A stretch of DNA of 55,883 bases, from positions 1 to 55,883 of the forward strand of contig NZ_JAEQMY010000033.1 in the NCBI RefSeq assembly GCF_016743775.1, written 5' to 3'. The DNA comes from Microvirga aerilata (lineage in GTDB: Bacteria; Pseudomonadota; Alphaproteobacteria; Rhizobiales; Beijerinckiaceae). Under the pieces are notes generated by a model that was given only the letters and a program-made list of their open reading frames with translations, was not told where the DNA came from and did not search any database. Below are positions 46,353 to 54,484 of this stretch, piece by piece (position 1 is the first letter of the stretch; each line of letters begins with the position of its first letter). The translations under genes and the position numbers were made by a program.

Positions 46353-47444
46353 ATGGACAGAAGAAAAGTTCTCAAAGGTGCAGGCCTGGCAGCTGCGGCA
46401 GGAGCCGTGGCGTCCCCCGCCATCGCACAGGCGCAGCCGGAAATCCGCTGGCGCATGGCCTCGGCCTATCCGAAGAGCCTCGACACCCTCTTCGGCGCGG
46501 GCGAGATGATCGCCAAGCGCGTGGCGGCCGCCACCGACAACAAGTTCCAGCTCCAGACCTTTGCGGCGGGCGAGATCGTCGGCGCGCTCCAGACCCTCGA
46601 CGCCACCCAGAATGGCACCGTCGAGTGCTCCTACACCCTGTCGAGCTTCTTTATCGGCAAGGATCCGACCTTCATGTTCGACACCTCGGTGCCGTGGGGC
46701 ATGAACGTGCGCCAGCACAATGCCTGGATGCATTACGGCGGCGGTCTCGATCTCATGCGCGAGTTCATGAGGGACTACAACGTGTTCCCGATGCCGGCGG
46801 GCCAGACCGGCGCGCAGATGGGCGGCTGGTTCCGCAAGGAGATCAACTCCATCGCGGACCTGCAGGGCCTCAAGATGCGCATCGCCGGCATGGGCGGCCA
46901 GATCATGCAGAAGCTCGGCGTGGTGCCCCAGGTGCTGGCCGCCGGCGACATCTACCCGGCGCTGGAGCGCGGCACCCTCGACGCGGTGGAGTTCTCCGGC
47001 CCCCACGACGACGAGAAGCTCGGCTTCGTGAAGGTTGCCAAGTACTACTATTATCCCGGCTTCTGGGAAGGCGGCGCGCAGCCCTCGCTTCTCGTGAACA
47101 TGGGCAAGTGGAACGAGCTTCCGGCGAACTACAAAGCCATTCTCGAAGCGGCCTGCGCGGAAGCCAACGCCATGTGCGTGGCGAAATACGATGCCCAGAA
47201 CGCCGACGCGATCCGCCGCCTCGTGGGCCAGGGCGTGCAGCTGCGCCCCTTCCCGCGCGACGTGATGGAGCAGAGCTACAAGGAAGCCTACAAGCTCTAC
47301 GGCGAGATCGCGGCGTCGAACGCCAAGTTCAAGAAGGTGTTCGATTCCTGGAGCGCCTTCCGCGAGAAGGAGCTGACCTGGTTCCGCATCGCCGAGCTGC
47401 CCTTCGACTACTTCGTCAACCAGCAGCAGGGCCAGCCGCGCTAA
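46353..47444 (+). CDS. TRAP transporter substrate-binding protein, TakP-like
   Basis: A 363-residue periplasmic binding protein of the DctP family with a twin-arginine-type signal (MDRRKVLKGAGLAAAAG ... AIAQ). Landmarks match Rhodobacter sphaeroides TakP, which binds 2-oxo acids: RMASAYPKSLDTLFG, MGGWFRKEINSIADLQGLKMRI, GGDIYPALERGT-like LAAGDIYPALERGT and YYYYPGFWEGG. Likely ligands are 2-oxo or other monocarboxylates, perhaps cation-bridged. The DctQ and DctM membrane genes are absent nearby, so it works with a distant permease. ATG 46353 places the RR motif correctly. Confidence 0.92.
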   Translation: MDRRKVLKGAGLAAAAGAVASPAIAQAQPEIRWRMASAYPKSLDTLFGAGEMIAKRVAAATDNKFQLQTFAAGEIVGALQTLDATQNGTVECSYTLSSFFIGKDPTFMFDTSVPWGMNVRQHNAWMHYGGGLDLMREFMRDYNVFPMPAGQTGAQMGGWFRKEINSIADLQGLKMRIAGMGGQIMQKLGVVPQVLAAGDIYPALERGTLDAVEFSGPHDDEKLGFVKVAKYYYYPGFWEGGAQPSLLVNMGKWNELPANYKAILEAACAEANAMCVAKYDAQNADAIRRLVGQGVQLRPFPRDVMEQSYKEAYKLYGEIAASNAKFKKVFDSWSAFREKELTWFRIAELPFDYFVNQQQGQPR

Positions 47445-47459
47445 AGGATTTCAAAGTTG

Positions 47460-47485
47460 AAACGGCGCCGAAAGGCGCCGTTTTC
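47460..47485 (+). terminator. Intrinsic terminator of the TRAP binding protein gene
   Basis: A 10-bp perfect stem AAACGGCGCC / GGCGCCGTTT closed by a GAAA tetraloop and followed by T. It begins 16 bases after the stop. Confidence 0.92.
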
Positions 47486-47501
47486 ATATGAAGTCCGAAG
47501 C

Positions 47502-47526
47502 GGATCGAAGCTTGGCTCCATGCGTT
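47502..47526 (+). promoter_or_regulatory. Possible EcfG-type promoter (one mismatch)
   Basis: GGATC (47502-47506), a 16-base spacer and CGTT (47523-47526) lie 44 bases before the 55-residue protein and after the preceding terminator. One base differs from GGAAC. Confidence 0.4.
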
Positions 47527-47570
47527 GTCGTCCCGATAAGCAACAGCGACCAGCACAATGGAGGCAGGCT

Positions 47571-47738
47571 ATGACGGACCAGAATCGCCCTCAAGAAAAA
47601 CCCCAGGACAAGCAGAGCGAGCGCAAGGACGAAAACCAGTCCGAGAACAGCAAGAAGCACCAGGAGGAGCTGCTCGACGAGGGCGTCGAGGAAACCTTCC
47701 CGGCCAGCGACCCGGTCTCCGTGAAGATCACGAAGTAG
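47571..47738 (+). CDS. 55-residue hydrophilic protein with ETFPASDP motif
   Basis: A 55-residue, highly charged protein (Lys, Glu, Gln, Asp, Asn) with a conserved-looking C-terminus LDEGVEETFPASDPVSVKITK, a pattern I recall from short uncharacterised proteins in many Rhizobiales and related bacteria. ATG 47571 has GGAGG about eight bases upstream. It lies between two terminators, so it is its own transcription unit with a possible EcfG promoter. Function unknown. Confidence 0.8.
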   Translation: MTDQNRPQEKPQDKQSERKDENQSENSKKHQEELLDEGVEETFPASDPVSVKITK

Positions 47739-47752
47739 GTTTGCCTTTGCGC

Positions 47753-47782
47753 CAAACCCCGGGCGCGTCCGCCTGGGGTTTG
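47753..47782. terminator. Hairpin between convergent genes
   Basis: A 13-bp stem with one G-T pair (CAAACCCCGGGCG / CGCCTGGGGTTTG) around a 4-base loop, ending four bases before the stop of the convergent DMT gene. T residues follow the stem only weakly; it may serve both transcripts. Confidence 0.65.
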
Positions 47783-47786
47783 CGCG

Positions 47787-48653
47787 TCAATTGCGGCTCG
47801 CCACGGCAACGCCCAAGGCGGCAAGCGCCATGCCGGCGAGCTGAATGACGCTCAAGGTCTCGCCGAAGAGCGCAAAGGCCATGAGCGCCGCGACCGGCGG
47901 CACGAGATAGAGCAGCGTCGCGACACCCACCACCGCTCCCTGCCGGATCAGGAAGAGCAGCAGCCCGATCGCCCCGATGGAGAGGCCGAATACCGCCCAG
48001 GCGAGGCCGCCGAGCAGCGGAAGGGTAAGGTCCATGCGCCCCTCCTCCGTGAGCAGCATCAGCGGCAGGGTGGCCATGGCGGCCCCGATATACTGGATCG
48101 TCGCGTTGACCCGCAGGTCCAGGGTGCTGCCGGTGCGCTTCTGCCAGATGGTGCCGAAGGTGATGGAGAGCATCCCGAGCACGCAGACCGCGAGCGCCAG
48201 CGGCGGCACCCCCCCGTCCCCCAGCTTCGGCGCCACCACGAGCGCCGCCCCGAGAAAACCGATGCCGATTCCGGCCCAGCGCCTTGGCGAGACGCGCTCC
48301 CCCAGCAGGGGTCCGGCGAGAAAGCCCGTCGCCAGCGGCTGCAGGCCGGCCACCAGAGCGGAAATCCCGGCGGGCAGCCCATGCTTCACCGCCCAGAACA
48401 CGCCGCCGAGATAAAACCCGTGCAGGAGAACGCCGGCGATCATGCTGTTGCGCCAGTCGCTCCATCGGCGCGGCCAGGAGACCCGCGCCACCGTCACGAT
48501 GGCGGCCAAAACCAGGGTGGCGAGCACATAGCGGACGAGAAGAAAGGTCAGCGGCTCGGCATAGGGCGCCACGAACCGCGCCACGACGAACCCCGTCGCC
48601 CAGATGAGCACGAAGAGCGGCGGCGCGAGGCGGGCGAAGAGGCTCGGGTTCAT
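47787..48653 (-). CDS. EamA/DMT superfamily transporter
   Basis: A 288-residue membrane protein with about ten helices and two EamA repeats. The N-terminal LFVLIWATGFVVARFVAPYAEPLTFLLVRY is typical of the YdcZ/RhaT-like EamA group, and the second repeat ends with LFGETLSVIQLAGMALAALGVAVA. It is the fourth DMT gene in the window. Substrate unknown. It is convergent with the 55-residue gene and divergent from the YihY gene. Confidence 0.9.
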   Translation of the reverse strand: MNPSLFARLAPPLFVLIWATGFVVARFVAPYAEPLTFLLVRYVLATLVLAAIVTVARVSWPRRWSDWRNSMIAGVLLHGFYLGGVFWAVKHGLPAGISALVAGLQPLATGFLAGPLLGERVSPRRWAGIGIGFLGAALVVAPKLGDGGVPPLALAVCVLGMLSITFGTIWQKRTGSTLDLRVNATIQYIGAAMATLPLMLLTEEGRMDLTLPLLGGLAWAVFGLSIGAIGLLLFLIRQGAVVGVATLLYLVPPVAALMAFALFGETLSVIQLAGMALAALGVAVASRN

Positions 48654-48872
48654 GGCAATGCCGGAAAGGAAGCAAAAAGGATCACGGGCCTTGTAGGCCC
48701 GAACCTCGAGCCTTGTCGATCCATCGCGCCTTGGTCAAAGGTCGAGATCGAGCGGCGGCCAAACGACAGGGATCGAGATGAACGTCGATATAGACCCTGG
48801 CAGGCCGATGGGCGTTGTTTCCTTGCCCTCAGGGTTCGTCGCACCATCTCCAGAGGCCTGGAGACCCGTCTT

Positions 48873-49763
48873 TTGAACCGCCTTCGCCTCTCGTTCGAAC
48901 TGCTGGCCATCGCCTCGACCCGCTTCGTGCTGCACGACGCCTGGGCGATCGCGAGCCATATCGCCCTGTCCGTGCTCACATCGATGTTTCCATTCCTGAT
49001 CCTGGTCACGGCGCTGGCGAGCCTGTTCGGCACCGGAACCCTCGCGGACGAGGTGGCCGACATCATTCTCGAAGCCTGGCCGCGGGAGATTTCAGGGCCT
49101 ATCGCGGGCGAGGTGCACAACATCCTGTCGGTCAAGCGCAGCGACGTGGTCACCTTAGGGTTGGTGCTCGCGCTCTATTTTGCCTCGAGCGGGGTGGAGA
49201 GCCTCCGGGTCGGTCTCAACCGGGCCTATGGGGTGCGCGAGACCCGGGCCTGGTGGCTGACGCGGCTCGAATCCATCGCCTTCGTGATCGCGGGCGCCCT
49301 GATGCTGCTGGCGCTGGCCCTGCTCGTGGTGCTCGGCCCCCTGCTCTGGCGGGTCGTGCTCTCCTGGGTGCCGGCCTTGCAGCCCTTCGACGGGCTCATC
49401 GCGTTCCTGCGGATCGGCGTGGCGACGGTGGTCATCGTGGCGGGCCTGCTGCTCGCCTACAAGCTCATTCCGTCAGGGCGGCGCAGCTTCCGCGCGGTGC
49501 TGCCGGGGGTCGCCATGACCCTGATCCTCTGGCTTTTCGGCGGCTTTGCCTTCAGCTGGTATCTGGAGTTCTACCCGGGGGCCTATGCGTCCACCTATGG
49601 GGGCCTGGCCACCGCCATGGTGGCCCTGATCTTTCTTTATACGCTCTCCGCCATCTTCCTCTTCGGCGGAGAACTCAACGGCACGATCATCCTGGCCAAG
49701 CGCAGGCGCCTGGGCAAGGAGCCCAAGCCCGAGCACCTCACCGACCTGATCCCGCTGCCCTGA
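48873..49763 (+). CDS. YihY/BrkB family membrane protein
   Basis: A 296-residue integral membrane protein with about six helices, matching the YihY (BrkB) family: HDAWAIASHIALSVLTSMFPFLI near the start, YFASSGVESLRVGLNRAYGVRETR in the middle, and PGAYASTYGGLATAMVALIFLYTLSAIFLFGGELN near the end. The start is set at TTG 48873, with GGAG nine bases upstream; no ATG fits. The family was once called ribonuclease BN in error, and its real role is unclear. The C-terminal 25 residues are charged and cytoplasmic. Confidence 0.87.
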   Translation: MNRLRLSFELLAIASTRFVLHDAWAIASHIALSVLTSMFPFLILVTALASLFGTGTLADEVADIILEAWPREISGPIAGEVHNILSVKRSDVVTLGLVLALYFASSGVESLRVGLNRAYGVRETRAWWLTRLESIAFVIAGALMLLALALLVVLGPLLWRVVLSWVPALQPFDGLIAFLRIGVATVVIVAGLLLAYKLIPSGRRSFRAVLPGVAMTLILWLFGGFAFSWYLEFYPGAYASTYGGLATAMVALIFLYTLSAIFLFGGELNGTIILAKRRRLGKEPKPEHLTDLIPLP

Positions 49764-50010
49764 ACCAGGCGTCGGGCCGCGGCATGCAGATTCGGGCTTC
49801 GTCAGCCAAGGAACCCATGCCCTATCAGTCCCGCCAAACCCAAGCCCGTCAGGAACAGAAGGAACCAGCGCGGGCAATGGTGGGAACAATCGTCCGCATC
49901 GAGGCTGTGGTCGAAAACATCTTTGGGGGAACGGCTCATCATGGGCGCGGAGCTACGCCCGAAACATTTCAGCCGTGTGACGCCACGGCGATACCCGCTT
50001 CATCGCCTCG

Positions 50011-50736
50011 TCAAAGATTGGGCGTGATCCTCAATTCGACCTTGGCGGACGCGACAGGCCGCGCGCTGGGGGCAAGGCCGTAGCCGAGGGTGACGTTGAG
50101 AACCGATTTCAAGCGGTCCGTGGGCCTGCCGAGCTGGGTCTGTCCCATGACCTCGGACATCAAGCTGGTGCTGAAATCGCCGCTTGCCGCATCGAGGTTG
50201 AGGCTTGGCGAGAGGCGCAGCTCCGTGCTCCAGGAATGGAGCGCGAGGTCCAGGGGAACTCCCAGGGTGCTGCTGACCGATTGCGTGTAGCCGCGGCTGG
50301 CGCCGTCCACGAAACCTCCCGTGGAAAAGCTGAAGGTGACGCCGCCCAGGCTCTCCCAGTCCCGGGTCACGAAGGCCTCCCAAGTGGCATTCGACCACAG
50401 CGCCCCGTGAAACCCGCCGCCTCGGACCAGCTCGGTGCCGACCAGGACATTGTAGTCCCGCAGCAGCTGCAGCTTGGCGCCGAGGGAATGGCCCACCGCT
50501 TCCGGCCTGAAGCCCTGCGCGGGATCGGCCGTGATGCCGTTCGCCCAGACCCGGGTGCGGTTCAGGCTGTAGGAGACCCGAGGCCCGTTGCCGCGGGGCT
50601 TGGCCGAGACGTTTTCGTCAAGCCATCCGGGCGTGAGATCGGCGCTCCAGATCTCGGCCTCGCCGGCCCACGACGGAACGCAGCTCAACACGAGAGGCAG
50701 AAAGCAAATCGGAAGCCGACGAAGAAGATAAACCAT
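50011..50736 (-). CDS. Exported beta-rich protein, probable outer membrane protein
   Basis: A 241-residue protein with a Sec signal (LLRRLPICFLPLVLSCVPSWA). The mature part has repeated short amphipathic strands (GPRVSYSLNRTRVWAN, GVTFSFSTGGFVDG, WSTELRLSPSLNLDAASGDF, KSVLNVTLGYGLAPSARPVASAKVELRI) of the sort seen in small outer membrane beta-barrels. The C-terminus (RITPNL) lacks the terminal aromatic residue of classical porins. ATG 50736 starts the signal. A full CtrA-like box lies 65-80 bases upstream. No homologous family is recognised. Confidence 0.7.
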   Translation of the reverse strand: MVYLLRRLPICFLPLVLSCVPSWAGEAEIWSADLTPGWLDENVSAKPRGNGPRVSYSLNRTRVWANGITADPAQGFRPEAVGHSLGAKLQLLRDYNVLVGTELVRGGGFHGALWSNATWEAFVTRDWESLGGVTFSFSTGGFVDGASRGYTQSVSSTLGVPLDLALHSWSTELRLSPSLNLDAASGDFSTSLMSEVMGQTQLGRPTDRLKSVLNVTLGYGLAPSARPVASAKVELRITPNL

Positions 50737-50800
50737 CAGAGGCGCCAGAATAAAATCATAAAGATGGAAGCAATGTTGCGCCTATTCCCATTGAAACCGG

Positions 50801-50816
50801 TTAATGCCTGGTTAAC
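50801..50816 (-). promoter_or_regulatory. CtrA-like box TTAA-N7-TTAA
   Basis: TTAA (50801-50804), seven bases, TTAA (50812-50815), followed by C; the reverse strand also reads TTAA-N7-TTAACC. This matches the binding site of CtrA, the alphaproteobacterial cell-cycle master regulator. It lies upstream of the exported beta-rich protein gene at 50736, in an AT-rich patch. Confidence 0.6.
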
Positions 50817-50970
50817 CGATCATCAAACATCCGTGACCCGGAATGCTATAGCCTGCAGCAAGGCGCCCCACCGGCTTGAGCGGAGGCCATTTTCTCGTCG
50901 GCAGCCGATGACAGGCCGTTTCATGAACACTCTGCTATCCTGAGCCCGAACAAGAGCTTGGGCGCAAATG

Positions 50971-50998
50971 AAAACGGCCGGGCATCAGCCCGGCCGTT
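50971..50998 (-). terminator. Intrinsic terminator of the cyclic-nucleotide phosphodiesterase gene
   Basis: An 11-bp perfect stem AACGGCCGGGC / GCCCGGCCGTT with an ATCA loop; on the minus strand it is followed by TTTT. It lies 22 bases beyond the stop. Confidence 0.9.
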
Positions 50999-51020
50999 CC
51001 GCATCCCGATCAAGCAACGA

Positions 51021-52964
51021 TCAGCCGACGATGCGGTACTTCACGAAGCCTTCCGGCGCATCGCCCATCTTCTCGACCTTGATGCCGGCCGGCTGGTAGT
51101 TGGCGGCGTTTGGGCCGGTGGTGAAGGTCATGGTGACGCCGGCAGGCACCGCGAGCGACCAGGAGCCGTCGGCCTTCGGGGCCACTTCCTTCTTCTCGAC
51201 GATGAAGCGCATGATGGCGTCGCGGGTGAGATCGGGCGCCTCGAACACGATGGTGGAGCCGTCGGCGCCCGGGAAGTTGCCGCCGCCGCCGGCGCGGTAG
51301 TTGTTGGTCACCACGAGGAACTGCTGGTCGTCCGTCACGGGCTTGCCGTTATAGGTCAGGTCCTTGATGCGGCGGGCATCGGCGTTCACCACCTTGCCGT
51401 TGTCGTCGTAGCGCGAGGCCTGGGTGGGATCGATCTTGTACTGCACGCCTGCGATCACGTCGAAGTTGTAGGCCGGGAACTTGGGATTGATGAGCTCCTG
51501 CTCGCCGCCCTTGGCCGGGTCGATCTGGTTGTAGATGCCGGCCGAGCGCTCCAGCCACTCGCGCACCTGAGCGCCCGTGATCTTCACCACCCGGATCGTG
51601 TTCGGGTAGATGTAGATGTCCGCCATGTCCTTGATGGCGAGGGGGCCGGGCTTGATCTCGGTGAAGTAGTTCGGGCCGCCGCGTCCGCCGGCCTTGAAGG
51701 GAGCGCCCGCGGAGAGGATCGGCAGGTCCTTGAAGGCCGAGGCCTTGAGCTGGTCCGCCACGTACCAGGCCTGCGCCTCGGTCACGAGCTTCACGGAGGC
51801 GTCGTCCGACACGAGCGAGTAGTAGGAGTGGATCGGAACGGCCGTGGTGCCCACGGGCTCGCGCACGTATTTCAGCGTCGCGTCGTGGCCGGCCTGGGCT
51901 GCCGCCACGACCGTCGCATCCGACTCCACCTTCGCCACCACCTTGCGGTCGACGCGGTCGTAGATCGGGCGCGCCTCGGTGCGGAAGTTCGCCACCTTCC
52001 AGGCATTGCCCTCCTTGGTCAGCTCCAGGTCAATGAGACCGAGATGGCTGCCCCAGAAGCCTGCCATGACGGCGGGCTTGCCGTGGAGCGTGCCGGCCTT
52101 GGCATCGACGCCGGAGATGTTGGCGAACTCCTTGCCGCCCGGGAACGTGAAGTGCTGGTGGCCGGTGAGGATCACGTCGATGCCGTCGACCTTGGCAAGG
52201 TGCAGGGCCGCGTTCTCCTCGCCGCCTTTCCGCTCGCCGCCCGCGATGCCGGAATGGCAGAGCGCCACCACGATGTCGGCGCCGGCCTTCTTCAGGTCGG
52301 GCACATGCTTGTTGGCCGCATCCACGATGTCGATCGTGGTGGCCTTGCCGTCGAGATGGGCCTTGTCCCATTGCACGATCTGCGGCGGCACGAAGCCGAT
52401 CACGCCGACCTTGATCGTCTGCTTGGCGCCGGATTCGTCCGTGAACTCGCGGTCCAGCACGATCCAGGGCTTTTGCAGGGTCTCGCCGTTGGCTTTCAGC
52501 ACGTTGGCGCAGACCAGCGGGAATTTGGCGGCGCCCATGGCGTTCTGCAGGAACTCGAGGCCGTAGTTGAACTCGTGGTTGCCGAGCGTGCCGCAGTCGT
52601 AGTTCAGGGCGTTCATGGCGGCCACCATGGGATGCACGTCGCCTGCCTTCATGCCCTGGCGATAGGCCACGAAGTCGCCGAGCGGCGAGCCCTGGATCAG
52701 GTCGCCGTTGTCGAAAAGGAGGCTGTTCTTGGCCTCGGCGCGGGCGCCCTTCACCAGGGTGGCGGTGCGGGCGAGCCCCACCGTGTCGTCCGCCGCGTCG
52801 CGGTAGTAGTCGTAAGGGAAGACGTTCACGTGAAGGTCGGTGGTCTCCAGGATGCGGAGCTTCACGACCGGCCCGGCGGCCCAGATCGACTGGGACATCC
52901 CGGCAAGAGCGGCAGCGGCCACGCCGGTCTGCAGGACGCGGCGGCGGGTGATGGATTGTGTCAT
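51021..52964 (-). CDS. cpdB: 2',3'-cyclic-nucleotide 2'-phosphodiesterase / 3'-nucleotidase
   Basis: A 647-residue periplasmic bifunctional enzyme. A twin-arginine signal (SITRRRVLQTGVAAAALAG) is followed by a metallophosphoesterase domain with TTDLHVNVFPYDYY, NGDLIQGSPLGD, LGNHEFNYGLEF and TGHQHFTFPGG, then a C-terminal 5'-nucleotidase domain (AGAPFKAGGRGGPNYFTEI, YIYPNTIRVVKITGAQVREWLE). It hydrolyses 2',3'-cyclic nucleotides and then 3'-nucleotides to salvage nucleosides and phosphate. ATG 52964 has AAGGGAAG upstream. It stands alone with its own terminator. Confidence 0.95.
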   Translation of the reverse strand: MTQSITRRRVLQTGVAAAALAGMSQSIWAAGPVVKLRILETTDLHVNVFPYDYYRDAADDTVGLARTATLVKGARAEAKNSLLFDNGDLIQGSPLGDFVAYRQGMKAGDVHPMVAAMNALNYDCGTLGNHEFNYGLEFLQNAMGAAKFPLVCANVLKANGETLQKPWIVLDREFTDESGAKQTIKVGVIGFVPPQIVQWDKAHLDGKATTIDIVDAANKHVPDLKKAGADIVVALCHSGIAGGERKGGEENAALHLAKVDGIDVILTGHQHFTFPGGKEFANISGVDAKAGTLHGKPAVMAGFWGSHLGLIDLELTKEGNAWKVANFRTEARPIYDRVDRKVVAKVESDATVVAAAQAGHDATLKYVREPVGTTAVPIHSYYSLVSDDASVKLVTEAQAWYVADQLKASAFKDLPILSAGAPFKAGGRGGPNYFTEIKPGPLAIKDMADIYIYPNTIRVVKITGAQVREWLERSAGIYNQIDPAKGGEQELINPKFPAYNFDVIAGVQYKIDPTQASRYDDNGKVVNADARRIKDLTYNGKPVTDDQQFLVVTNNYRAGGGGNFPGADGSTIVFEAPDLTRDAIMRFIVEKKEVAPKADGSWSLAVPAGVTMTFTTGPNAANYQPAGIKVEKMGDAPEGFVKYRIVG

Positions 52965-53097
52965 GGTCTTCCCTTGGCTTGTCTTTTTTACGAAACAGGG
53001 TTCGCCTGTAGCTGAGAGAAGCACAGGTTTTATGACAAGATCAATATAGCTGGCTAAGCGGCGTGGAGAATTCACCGGTCCCGGAGCGGCGCCGCCT

Positions 53098-53205
53098 TGT
53101 CATCCCCGGCGGTCCGCGGGACCGGGAAGGGGATCCAATCTCACGCGCGGTGCCATGGATTCCCTTCCCCTACGATGGCTGCGCCATCTCCGGCCGGGAA
53201 TGACA
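53098..53205. repeat. Two-unit cluster of the dispersed intergenic palindrome, inverted
   Basis: An A-type unit in reverse orientation (53098-53136, TGTCATCCCCGGCGG ... GGGAAGGGGATCC) and a B-type unit in reverse orientation (53157-53205). Relative to the minus-strand genes on either side, the order and orientation match the clusters at 40.4 and 46.1 kb read with the plus-strand genes. Confidence 0.8.
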
Positions 53206-53225
53206 CGGAGGTTGGTGCTCTGCCG

Positions 53226-54377
53226 TCAGCCCCGCAGCGCCTCGTCGAGATCGCGGTAGAGATCCTCCACGTCCTCGATGCCGGTGGAGAGCCGCAGGAG
53301 ATCGGGCGGGCACGGGGTGCCCGGCCCCTCGATGGACGCACGGTGCTCGATGAGGCTCTCGACCCCGCCGAGCGACGTCGCCCGCTTCCACAGGCCCACC
53401 CGCGCGGCCGTGCGGATGGCCGCGGCCTCGCCCTCCGAGACCTGAATGGACAGCATGTAGCCGAACCCGTTCTCCATCTGCCGCGCCGCGATGTCGTGGC
53501 CGGGATGCTGCGGCAGGCCGGGATAGAGCGCGCGGGCCACCTTGGGGTGGGCCGAGAAGCGCTGGGCCAGATCGAGCGCGCTTTTGGCCTGGGCCGCCGT
53601 GCGCACATGGAGCGTGCGCATTCCCCGCATGAGCAGATAGGCCTCGAAGGGGCCGAGGATCGCGCCCTGCATCTTGCGGATGGACGCCACCCGCGCCCAG
53701 AACGCGTCGGCCTTGGCGCCCGCGAGAACACCCGCCACCACGTCCGAATGGCCGTTCAGCACCTTGGTGGCCGCATGCATGACGATGTCGGCGCCCAGCG
53801 TCAGGGGCCGGGTGTGGACCGGGGAGGCGGTGGTGGAATCCACCGCGAGCCTTGCGCCTGCCGCGTGCGCGATCTCGGCGGCGGCGGCGATGTCCGTGAT
53901 GGTCCAGAGCGGGTTCGAGGGCGTCTCGATCCAGACCAGCTTGGTCTGACCGGGCTTCACGGCCTCCCGCAGGGCCACGAGGTCGTCGGTCTCCACGAAT
54001 TCCACCTTGAGGCCCCAGCGCACGGCCTCCGTCATGAGCCAGCTGCGCAGAGCCCAGTACATGACCTTGGAGGCCACGATGTGGTCGCCCGGATCCAGCG
54101 CCTGGAACACGGCGGTGGCGGCCGCCATGCCCGAGGAGAACAGCAGCGCGCCGGCCTCGGCCTCCTCCAGCATGGCGAGCACCTCCTCGGCCTCACGGAT
54201 GGTGGCATTGTCGGGCCGGCCGTAGACGAAGCCGGAGGAATAGCCGTTGTCCTCGTCGCGGATATAGGTGGTCGCCACATGGATCGGGAGCACGACCGCC
54301 TTGGTGATCGGATCCACATGACCCATGGCCTGAGCGGTCAGGCTGCGCTTCGACCACGGGGAACGCGATGACGACAT
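53226..54377 (-). CDS. metC: Trans-sulfuration family PLP enzyme, cystathionine beta-lyase-like
   Basis: A 383-residue Cys/Met-metabolism PLP-dependent enzyme. The PLP Lys205 lies in MHAATKVLNGHSD, with the conserved YSSGFVYGRPDNAT near the start, LLFSSGMAA, and VWIETPSNPLWTITDI. Family members are cystathionine beta- or gamma-lyases and gamma-synthases; beta-lyase (cystathionine to homocysteine) is the likeliest but not certain. ATG 54377 has GGAGG five bases upstream; 54392 is an alternative. It is divergent from tspO. Confidence 0.85.
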   Translation of the reverse strand: MSSSRSPWSKRSLTAQAMGHVDPITKAVVLPIHVATTYIRDEDNGYSSGFVYGRPDNATIREAEEVLAMLEEAEAGALLFSSGMAAATAVFQALDPGDHIVASKVMYWALRSWLMTEAVRWGLKVEFVETDDLVALREAVKPGQTKLVWIETPSNPLWTITDIAAAAEIAHAAGARLAVDSTTASPVHTRPLTLGADIVMHAATKVLNGHSDVVAGVLAGAKADAFWARVASIRKMQGAILGPFEAYLLMRGMRTLHVRTAAQAKSALDLAQRFSAHPKVARALYPGLPQHPGHDIAARQMENGFGYMLSIQVSEGEAAAIRTAARVGLWKRATSLGGVESLIEHRASIEGPGTPCPPDLLRLSTGIEDVEDLYRDLDEALRG

Positions 54378-54378
54378 G

Positions 54379-54404
54379 GGAACCTCCGGCAAGCGTGACA
54401 GGTT
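54379..54404 (+). promoter_or_regulatory. Possible EcfG-type promoter (one mismatch)
   Basis: GGAAC (54379-54383), a 17-base spacer and GGTT (54401-54404); one base differs from CGTT. It lies upstream of tspO and overlaps the ribosome site of the divergent trans-sulfuration gene. Confidence 0.35.
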
Positions 54405-54484
54405 GCGTCACGAAGAAACGACGCGCCGTCTTTAAAGGGATTTCGAGCATGCATACAGATCAAACTGCGCCGGGGGGCCATGCA

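Noticed and set aside
49787..50083. Possible small gene downstream of the YihY gene
   Set aside because: An ATG at 49784 opens a frame, but there is no ribosome site, no recognisable composition, and it runs into the 3' end of the convergent exported protein gene.
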